Below, piece after piece: positions 53,629 to 59,414 of a stretch of 59,414 bases of DNA. Source of the stretch: Bacillota bacterium (GTDB taxonomy: Bacteria > Bacillota > Clostridia > DSM-8532); the NCBI GenBank assembly GCA_023443745.1, contig JAEZTB010000043.1, forward strand, positions 1 to 59,414, read 5' to 3'. The position numbers and the translations under genes were made by a program. The notes under the pieces are model-generated. The model was not told the origin of the DNA. It did no database searches and saw only the letters and a program-made list of their open reading frames with translations. How positions within the stretch are numbered: the first letter of the stretch is position 1; each line of letters begins with the position of its first letter.

Positions 53629-55236
53629 TCAAGAATATATTTTTCTATATTCATTTGGTTTTAAATTCGTATATTTTGCAAAGCCTTTAGAAAAATGTTT
53701 TGTATCCATATAACCCACTTCTTCACAAATAGTAGCAATATTCAAATTTGATTCTTTTAATAGCTCTTTTGCCTTTTCCATGCGTACACTTGTTAAATAT
53801 TCTAAAAAATTAGCGTTTACTTCTTTCTTGAATAATGAACTGAAATATGTCGCATTAAATCCTACATAATCACTTACTATTTCTAATGAAATAGGCTCTT
53901 TATAGTGTTCTTTGATGTATTGCTTTGCTTCACGAATGGGTTTAATATCTTCCTGTTTTTTATCAGCTATTACCTGATTGAATGATTTTATAATTGTTCT
54001 GGAAAGAAAAGCGAACACTTCCTCAATGGAACCATAATTTTCTATACTGGAACTGACTGTCTCAAAAAAGTCATCCGAATCCTTAATCATTAATTTATTT
54101 TGCCTTAATGTAACCAAATATAAATTCAAAGCTTCTTTTGCCATTTGAATAACTTCATGACCGATGGTGGATTCCTTGTTTTTCAAATTTTCTTCTAAAT
54201 AATTAAATGAGTTTCTTACCTGGTTCTCATCTAATTTTTCAAGTGCTTCAATCAACTTTTTATTAAACTCTATAAAAGTGGAACTATTGGCCAGTTCATT
54301 GGATGACACCTCTGCACCCTCTATTACTTTATTGACACCAAGTATAAGCCTTTGCTCAATTGCCCACTTTGCAGTTTTCATGGACGCATAAACTTCGCAG
54401 ATGGAAATCTTGGGGATACCTGTGCCAATTGAAACTTTGAGATTTTCTATTATGTCCTTTTGTAATAAAATTTCATCTAATAAAGCTTTCAGTGAACGCC
54501 GAACAGCTCTCCTGTTTTCGTCACTGTAATTGAGAATAATAATGCACAAATTATTTTCAAAAACGCTTTCGACATCATAGCAATATTCATCAACTTTTTT
54601 ATGAATAGACTGTAAGACCTTATCCTGAATATATTCAGTATTCTGAGAGCATGTTCCTATACCGTCAATTTTAATAAGCACAACCTGGAAAAAACCGTGG
54701 TTAAAATTGTAATGGTACTTTTCATTAATACTTTCAATATCCATCTTTTCTTTTAAAGCTACTTTTTTGAATAGTATATCTGTAAAAAATTCGCTGCGCA
54801 ATCGGTCTAAATTGCTTTTTATTGAGATGCGATATTTCTCTTCACTGGATAATCTTTCGGTACGATTTAAGTATTCTTCTCGCATTCTGGAGAGAGTCTC
54901 TATTATTTCCGATTTTTTAATTGGCTTAAGAAGATAATCCTTCACTCCATATCTAATAGCACTTTGTGCATACTCAAAGTGACGGTATCCACTAATGATA
55001 ATAAATTCTACATCCGGGCTTATTTCTTTGGCACGGCGTATTATCTCAAGACCGTCATAACCCGGCATACGAATGTCGGTAATTACTACATCCGGTTTAT
55101 ATTTTTCAATGACTTCCAGTGCTTCGATACCGTTATGTACTATTGAAACAACATCCATGTTTAGCTGTTCCCAATCAACTAATTTGTAAATAAGCTGACA
55201 AACCTTATCTTCGTCATCTGCAATAATAACTTTCAT
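53629..55236 (-). CDS. YesN-type response regulator with AraC DNA-binding domain
   Basis: A 535-residue regulator. Receiver domain at about 1-125 (acidic ADDED at 6-10, phospho-acceptor Asp54 in VITDIRMPG, Lys in YLLKPI), a long middle region of about 280 residues (GGDEF-like remnants and helices), and a C-terminal AraC-type double helix-turn-helix at about 430-535 (IKEHYKEPISLEIVSDYVGF, FSSLFKKEVNANFLEYLT, NIATICEEVGYMDTKHFSK). Such proteins bind tandem direct repeats. First gene of the unit, ATG behind TAAGGAGA, with a TATACT -10 element around 55275-55290. It is probably the activator of the importer promoter at 51054-51120. Confidence 0.9.
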   Translation of the reverse strand: MKVIIADDEDKVCQLIYKLVDWEQLNMDVVSIVHNGIEALEVIEKYKPDVVITDIRMPGYDGLEIIRRAKEISPDVEFIIISGYRHFEYAQSAIRYGVKDYLLKPIKKSEIIETLSRMREEYLNRTERLSSEEKYRISIKSNLDRLRSEFFTDILFKKVALKEKMDIESINEKYHYNFNHGFFQVVLIKIDGIGTCSQNTEYIQDKVLQSIHKKVDEYCYDVESVFENNLCIIILNYSDENRRAVRRSLKALLDEILLQKDIIENLKVSIGTGIPKISICEVYASMKTAKWAIEQRLILGVNKVIEGAEVSSNELANSSTFIEFNKKLIEALEKLDENQVRNSFNYLEENLKNKESTIGHEVIQMAKEALNLYLVTLRQNKLMIKDSDDFFETVSSSIENYGSIEEVFAFLSRTIIKSFNQVIADKKQEDIKPIREAKQYIKEHYKEPISLEIVSDYVGFNATYFSSLFKKEVNANFLEYLTSVRMEKAKELLKESNLNIATICEEVGYMDTKHFSKGFAKYTNLKPNEYRKIYS

Positions 55237-55322
55237 ATTATGCTCTTCTCCTTATATACAAACACGTATGATTAAGGCTAGTATATCATGGGATTTTTAA
55301 ATTGTCTGTGATTTTCCATGGT

Positions 55323-55351
55323 AAAATATCCCTATTTCCCAGGGGTATTTT
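55323..55351. terminator. Hairpin terminator between the YesN gene and the PadR unit
   Basis: AAAATATCCC (55323-55332) pairs with GGGGTATTTT (55342-55351) with one mismatch and a 9-nt loop; A and T runs on both sides allow termination of the leftward PadR transcript about 50 nt after its stop. Confidence 0.6.
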
Positions 55352-55399
55352 AGGCACTCCATGCCTTAAAACTACATTTATTATTACTCCTTATCTCGT

Positions 55400-55939
55400 T
55401 TATTTCTCAAATTCCAGCATAGTTTCCTCACACCATTTAATTGAAGCCTGCGATGTTAAAATCCCTCTTCTTAAGGTTGCTCTTAGAAAGCGTGCTCTTT
55501 CCGCAGAAATTTCATGTATTCCATCCTCTAATACTTTTTCCATATCCTTGTATCTATTTAATTCTTCCTCCTGCCGCTTCTTATAATGCTTCAGCATTTC
55601 AATAACCTTCCCTACTGGAATCTGGCTGGAAAAGAGAAATTTCAGCATAAATTCGGACCGAACCGGCTGCATAAGTGTTTCCTCCTGAAGCCAGTTCATG
55701 AGTTCATATTTTCCCTCATCCGTTATTTCATATTTTATCTTTTTTGAAACCTTTTCCTCTGATATTTGCCGAATACACCCTTCCTTTTCTAGTACTTTTA
55801 ATGTGGGGTATATATGCCCGAAATTTTCATTCCAAAACCCAGAGATTACAGTGTCACAGTATTTTTTGATATCATAGCCCGTACTTGGTGAGATATTCAA
55901 AATCCCCAAAATAGCATATCTGGATTTGTTTTTCGTCAT
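55400..55939 (-). CDS. PadR-family transcriptional regulator
   Basis: A 179-residue PadR protein: winged helix at about 1-85 (RYAILGILNISPSTGYDIKK, FGHIYPTLKVLEKEGCI, YEITDEGKYELMNWL) and a helical C-terminal dimerisation domain (about 95-175) of the Vir_act_alpha_C type. I use the ATG at 55939 behind GGAAG; the frame extends further into the glycosyltransferase gene but without support. It follows the glycosyltransferase gene by 40 nt and is the second gene of that unit, so it likely represses its own operon through the long palindrome at 57171-57217. The ligand may be the acceptor of the glycosyltransferase. Confidence 0.88.
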   Translation of the reverse strand: MTKNKSRYAILGILNISPSTGYDIKKYCDTVISGFWNENFGHIYPTLKVLEKEGCIRQISEEKVSKKIKYEITDEGKYELMNWLQEETLMQPVRSEFMLKFLFSSQIPVGKVIEMLKHYKKRQEEELNRYKDMEKVLEDGIHEISAERARFLRATLRRGILTSQASIKWCEETMLEFEK

Positions 55940-55979
55940 TTGCGCTTCTTCCTTTCCCATAAAACTAATCCCATTCCTT

Positions 55980-57161
55980 CTAGCCCATACATATCTCTTC
56001 CAAGGATTCAGCCACAAAAGACAGACGATTGGATTCTCTCAGCAGCATAGATATCCTTTGGCAATTCCCCTTGATTTGCTCATTCGACAGCAATTCCTCC
56101 ACTCCATCTCTTAAGGCCTGAGGGGTTATTTCTTTAAATTTGCCAACAATGCCGAGCTCCATATCCTTTATTCTTTTTGCAACCAAGTACTGATCATTGA
56201 CCATTGGCAATGTATACAAAGGAATTCCGTAATAAAGCGCCTCACTGACACTATTAAACCCGGCATGAGTGATAAAAATATCGGTTTGTTTCAATATGGC
56301 TAATTGCGGCAGAAAGTTTCCAACATAAAAATTAGACGGAATTGTCCCCAACTGATTTATACTGCATTTTTTCCCAATCGACATCACAACAAAATAATCC
56401 GATCCTTCAAAGGTTTTAATACACATTCTATAAAATTCAATAAAATCAGTATTAATGCTACCAAGCGAAATATAAATTACCGGCCGGTTATTTTTGTGGT
56501 AAAATCCTTCAAAATCTGTTTCCGTATCCCTATGGATGGCTGATCCTGTAAAAAGATATTTTGAACAATCCAATCCAACATCTCCGTTAAACTCCGGAAT
56601 CGTATACACCACATTCCATTCAGCTTTACTAATGAAAATATCAACCAGCCCCGGGATGGGAATTGCATACTTACTGCATATCCGTTCCAATATTTCATAG
56701 CAATGATCCAACTGCGGATGGATTCCCGGCTCCAGCATAGACGTAGGCACTGGAGCATTGCTCATAGCAAAACTAGAATGTGAGCTAACTACCGGTATCT
56801 GCAGAATTTGTTTTAAAAATAAAGGCCCTCCAAATAAAGAATCACTGATTATCATATCATACCGATTATTTTTAATCAGCTTCAAAACTCTCGGGAGCAT
56901 CACTTCAGCGTAAAGAAGAATATACTCCATCAGCATGTAGAAGGGATGCCTGTCCGTCGGTCGATAGGACGCCAGAAATGCATCCAATTCATCAGGATAA
57001 TTTAAAAACGATGCACCTGTCGCCATAACTTTTTCCTGAAATTGCTGTGAACAAAAATAATCCACCTGATTTCCGTGATCTACCAATTCCTTAACCAGCG
57101 GAAGTGTCGGATTAATATGTCCGTACAAATTTGCATTGATAAATAAAATACTAGCTATAAT
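55980..57161 (-). CDS. MGT-type glycosyltransferase (GT1 family)
   Basis: A GT-B glycosyltransferase of the macrolide-glycosyltransferase (MGT)/UDPGT type. N-terminal acceptor domain: LYGHINPTLPLVKELVDHG and a DMIISDSLFG strand. C-terminal donor domain: VIYISLGSINTD, FLPQLAILKQTDIFITHAGF (split) and NSVSEALYYGIPLYTLPMVNDQ, the UDP-sugar signature with HAGFNS and the final DQ. Members glycosylate and detoxify macrolides or modify natural products. The start is a problem: the family N terminus SILFINANLYGH is in frame but has no ATG, GTG or TTG; the first usable codon inside is a TTG (57128), while ATT at 57159-57161 lies 5 nt after GGGGGG. Unusual start or a damaged start codon. First gene of a unit with padR. 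Confidence 0.8.
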   Translation of the reverse strand: MIASILFINANLYGHINPTLPLVKELVDHGNQVDYFCSQQFQEKVMATGASFLNYPDELDAFLASYRPTDRHPFYMLMEYILLYAEVMLPRVLKLIKNNRYDMIISDSLFGGPLFLKQILQIPVVSSHSSFAMSNAPVPTSMLEPGIHPQLDHCYEILERICSKYAIPIPGLVDIFISKAEWNVVYTIPEFNGDVGLDCSKYLFTGSAIHRDTETDFEGFYHKNNRPVIYISLGSINTDFIEFYRMCIKTFEGSDYFVVMSIGKKCSINQLGTIPSNFYVGNFLPQLAILKQTDIFITHAGFNSVSEALYYGIPLYTLPMVNDQYLVAKRIKDMELGIVGKFKEITPQALRDGVEELLSNEQIKGNCQRISMLLRESNRLSFVAESLEEICMG

Positions 57162-57170
57162 ACATACCCC

Positions 57171-57222
57171 CCATATATCACTCTGATATATTCATGTTAT
57201 ATCAGAGTGATATATGGGTCAA
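57171..57222 (-). promoter_or_regulatory. Palindromic operator with 20-bp perfect arms over the glycosyltransferase-padR promoter
   Basis: Arms 57171-57190 and 57198-57217 are perfect complements around a 7-nt TTCATGT loop. On the minus strand TTGACC (57217-57222), 17 bp, TAACAT (57194-57199) puts the -10 at the palindrome centre and the -35 at its edge, the same geometry as the operator at 26210-26260. Confidence 0.78.
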
Positions 57223-57252
57223 GCTATATTTTTGCCCGTAAACCAGTAACGA

Positions 57253-58674
57253 TTAGTTTAGTAATGCACTGAACCATGCGGATTGTAGCAATGCAATGCC
57301 TTTTCGTATCTGTTGTTCACCCAGTAAGCTGTATCCTACAAATATAACGTTTTGGGGACAAGCGTTCCTCTCATTCCAGAATGGAACCATGGGATATACT
57401 TTGACGCCGACTTTTTCTGCCTGTTTAATAAGCCACTCCTGTTCTTCACCACCTGGGAACTCAAAAATGAAATGCAATCCTGCTCCACGACCATATAAAA
57501 TTACTTTGCTGCCAAACATTTTCGTTGCTTCCTGTACTAATACATCATGCCGTCTTTTGTAGGTGAGACACATTTTTCGAACATGTCGCTCATAGTTTCC
57601 ACCGCTCATATATGCAGCTAAAACACGTTGGGTCAACCATGATACAGGAGAATTGTAGGAACGGAACAGATTATAATACCTCGTGAGCAGCCGTACTGGT
57701 AGCACCATATAGTTCACCCGCATGGAAGGAGAAAGGGACTTTGAAAAAGTTCCGATATAAATAGTACGGTCGTCGATGTCCAGGGAATGGAGTGCTGGCA
57801 CTGGATTGGCATCATATCTGAGTTCACTGTCATAATCATCCTCAATGATATACGCATCGTTTGCAATTGCCCAACTAAGGAGTTCCTTACGCTGAAATAT
57901 TGGCATCACGGTTCCGTAAGGAAATTGATGTGAAGGTGTTACATAAGCAGCACAGGCACCAGAACGATGAATGGACGAGAGGATAAGTCCATCTTTACCA
58001 GCTGGGATCGGATACAAATTATAATTGTTGTTAATAAATACATCCCTTGCTCCATTATAACCGGGTTCTTCCATGGCAATCGTATTGTTTTCTTTATACA
58101 AAATCTTGCACAAAATATCTAACGAATAGTGTAGTCCAGAGCCTATGATAATCTGTTCCTCACAACAAACTATCCCCCTTGACCTGTGCAGGTATTTTTT
58201 GATCTCTTGTCTTAACAACAGATCACCCTGCTTATCCGGATATTGATTAACGCCATCTTTTTGTGGTGATAAGAGAATTTGAGAGGTATATTTTCGCCAT
58301 AACTTAAAAGGAAACTGCTCATAAGGAAGCCCGCCGTACTGAAAATCATATAGACTTATAGGTTGCTTTAATTCTGATCTTTCGACAGATAAAGCAATTG
58401 TATCCTGTGGTTCATAATTCCTCTCCGAAACTTTATTTGAGGTGTCTAGAATGAAAAATCCTGAACCATGTCTTGCTTGAATATATCCCTCCACAGCCAG
58501 TTGGGCATAAGCCCGACTGACAGTATTAAGTGCAATGCCCAATGTCTGTGCTAGTGTTCGAATACCTGGAAGACGTTCTCCATGTACAATATTTCCTTGA
58601 ATTATATCTTCTTTGATCTGACGGTAGATCTGAAGATACATTGGATTATTTGAATTTTCTTGAATATAAATCAT
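57253..58674 (-). CDS. MocR-family regulator (GntR winged helix fused to a PLP aminotransferase-like domain)
   Basis: A 473-residue MocR protein. Residues 1-75: GntR winged helix (PMYLQIYRQIKEDIIQGNIV, RLPGIRTLAQTLGIALNTVS, then VEGYIQARHGSGFFI). After a linker, residues about 110-470 form a fold-type-I aminotransferase-like domain: AMEEPGYNGARD, YVTPSHQFPYGTVMP, IIEDDYDSELRY and the PLP-lysine segment TFSKSLSPSMR. Such proteins sense pyridoxal phosphate or amines without being full aminotransferases; PdxR controls PLP synthesis and GabR controls GABA use. The ATG follows AGGATGG at a spacing of about 10 nt. It is divergent from the PPOX-family gene, its likely target, with a 156-bp gap containing a large palindrome. 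Confidence 0.88.
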   Translation of the reverse strand: MIYIQENSNNPMYLQIYRQIKEDIIQGNIVHGERLPGIRTLAQTLGIALNTVSRAYAQLAVEGYIQARHGSGFFILDTSNKVSERNYEPQDTIALSVERSELKQPISLYDFQYGGLPYEQFPFKLWRKYTSQILLSPQKDGVNQYPDKQGDLLLRQEIKKYLHRSRGIVCCEEQIIIGSGLHYSLDILCKILYKENNTIAMEEPGYNGARDVFINNNYNLYPIPAGKDGLILSSIHRSGACAAYVTPSHQFPYGTVMPIFQRKELLSWAIANDAYIIEDDYDSELRYDANPVPALHSLDIDDRTIYIGTFSKSLSPSMRVNYMVLPVRLLTRYYNLFRSYNSPVSWLTQRVLAAYMSGGNYERHVRKMCLTYKRRHDVLVQEATKMFGSKVILYGRGAGLHFIFEFPGGEEQEWLIKQAEKVGVKVYPMVPFWNERNACPQNVIFVGYSLLGEQQIRKGIALLQSAWFSALLN

Positions 58675-58708
58675 AGCATTATTACCATCCTATGCCAAAG
58701 TGTACCCT

Positions 58709-58762
58709 ATAATATATCACATAAGTGTATCTTTTTACAGATACACTTGTGTGATATATTAT
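58709..58762. promoter_or_regulatory. MocR operator and divergent promoters sharing one -35 hexamer
   Basis: Arms 58709-58732 and 58739-58762 pair over 24 bp with one mismatch and a 6-nt TTTTAC loop. On the plus strand TTTACA (58734-58739), 17 bp, TATTAT (58757-58762); on the minus strand TGTAAA on the same hexamer, 17 bp, TATATT (58711-58716). An extra AAGTGTA half-site is near 58698, so half-sites occur as a direct pair plus an inverted one, as in MocR/PdxR/GabR operators. Confidence 0.72.
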
Positions 58763-58830
58763 GTTTGATTGAATATTAAGTACATATAGATCTCGAATAA
58801 AAGTCATATATTTTTAATTAGGAGGATTTT

Positions 58831-59343
58831 ATGCAAAACAGAATGAAGAAATTTCAATTAACATTTGAGCAGATTGACGAGTTACTTCATCGTGCAGATA
58901 CCGGACGATTCGCTACCATCAATGAGAATGGTTATCCATATGTCATTGCCATGCATTTTGTTTACTACAATAGCAAAATTTATATGCATGGTCTTCCAAA
59001 GGGGCAAAAAATCGATAATATAAATCGAAATTCCAAAGCATGCTTTGAGGTTGATGAATTGTTTGGTCTCTTGACTGACAATATAGAGAATGCTTGTGAC
59101 ACTGAGGCTGAATATAATAGTGTTGTGATTATTGGAAATGCTTCGCTGCTTGAGGACTTGGATTATAAGCGTGAAGTGTTAAATAAGCTGGTTGAGAAGT
59201 ACACGCCACAATTTGCTGGGAAAGAGCTTCCTGATAACATGATTAAGGGTACTGCTGTGATTGAGATTGATATCGTAGAGTGTACAGGAAAAGAGGCTGT
59301 AAAAAATCTTGTGTATGGTAAAGGAAATACTCTTTTCTGGTAA
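58831..59343 (+). CDS. Pyridoxamine 5'-phosphate oxidase-like flavoprotein (NimA-like)
   Basis: A 170-residue split-barrel flavin-binding protein of the PPOX class: ADTGRFATINENGYPYVIAM at about 22-41 (FMN-contacting strand), FVYYNSKIYMHGLPKGQKID, KACFEVDE and SVVIIGNASLLED. NimA-type members are linked to 5-nitroimidazole resistance; others reduce flavin or heme compounds, so no specific function is claimed. The ATG follows TTAGGAGGA, an excellent site. It lies divergent to MocR, which probably controls it. A further gene begins 36 nt downstream, so it may be polycistronic. Confidence 0.85.
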   Translation: MQNRMKKFQLTFEQIDELLHRADTGRFATINENGYPYVIAMHFVYYNSKIYMHGLPKGQKIDNINRNSKACFEVDELFGLLTDNIENACDTEAEYNSVVIIGNASLLEDLDYKREVLNKLVEKYTPQFAGKELPDNMIKGTAVIEIDIVECTGKEAVKNLVYGKGNTLFW

Positions 59344-59379
59344 GGATTAGTAATAAGAAACCAGAAGGGAGTATTTTTT

Positions 59380-59414
59380 ATGGTAGCATTGCCTAAGGAT
59401 GTAATTCAGGAAAT
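59380..59414 (+). CDS. Start of a further gene, cut by the window end
   Basis: ATG at 59380 follows AGAAGGGAG at 7 nt spacing and opens MVALPKDVIQE, then the window ends. The closeness (36 nt after the PPOX gene) suggests a shared transcript. Too short to identify. Confidence 0.55.
   Translation, partial: MVALPKDVIQE

Overview
The window reads as chromosomal DNA of a low-to-moderate G+C, Gram-positive, probably anaerobic member of the Clostridia (Bacillota). The support is strong GGAGG-type ribosome binding sites throughout, SLH and choline-binding-type surface modules, BlaI/BlaR1, PadR, YesM/YesN and LytTR regulators, a BlaI-BlaR1 style of antibiotic response, and BmrCD-like heterodimeric ABC exporters. 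I see no rRNA, tRNA, CRISPR array, integrase, intact insertion sequence or phage gene. The MarR-ABC block (15.2-19.4 kb) and the giant surface protein (29.8-34.5 kb) look visibly richer in G+C than their neighbours.

Layout. 0-12.3 kb: a serine hydrolase, a DUF1835/DUF3658 protein, a membrane-anchored esterase, a secreted PHP-type metallohydrolase with repeated FN3 and F5/8C modules, an alpha/beta hydrolase, an amino-acid permease, a BlaI repressor whose BlaR1 partner has collapsed into a remnant, a broken PHP phosphoesterase, and a ROK regulator with an MFS sugar transporter. 12.3-24.9 kb: a decaying stretch (PhnB-like fragment, D-aminoacylase with an early stop, SagB-type oxidoreductase with a frameshift), then an intact MarR-controlled heterodimeric ABC exporter, an ICMT-like methyltransferase, an AlkD-like protein, DUF4256, MerR and GPP34 proteins, an XRE regulator, a GGDEF protein and a GNAT acetyltransferase. 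25-37.8 kb: a PadR-DUF4180 regulator with a remarkable palindromic operator, a TolB-like lipoprotein with an OmpR-type two-component system, a 1560-residue SLH surface protein, and a LytTR two-component system. 37.9-42.3 kb: an amidohydrolase lipoprotein, rifampicin phosphotransferase (rph), and a possible small transcript. 42.3-55.2 kb: a mannoside utilisation locus. 55.4-59.4 kb: a PadR/MGT-glycosyltransferase operon and a divergent MocR / PPOX-family pair.

The most interesting unit is the 42.3-55.2 kb locus, all on the minus strand: AraC-type response regulator, YesM-type kinase with almost no extracellular part, an RbsA-like protein in which every ATPase motif is degraded, a normal RbsA-RbsC-RbsB sugar importer, and a secreted GH38 alpha-mannosidase with F5/8C and FIMAH modules. 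A 9-bp direct repeat spaced exactly 21 bp sits upstream of a weak -35/extended -10 promoter before the importer, as expected for activation by the AraC-type regulator. I infer that the dead ATPase has become a signalling partner that couples the importer to the kinase.

A second theme is transcription control by very long palindromes: 22-bp perfect arms before the PadR-DUF4180 gene, 20-bp perfect arms before the PadR/glycosyltransferase operon, and 24-bp arms (one mismatch) between MocR and the PPOX gene, each coinciding with a plausible promoter. A third theme is gene decay: seven or more genes carry frameshifts, stops or internal deletions (blaR1, PHP, PhnB, D-aminoacylase, SagB, CPBP, GH38). 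Some of these could be sequencing or assembly errors rather than biology.
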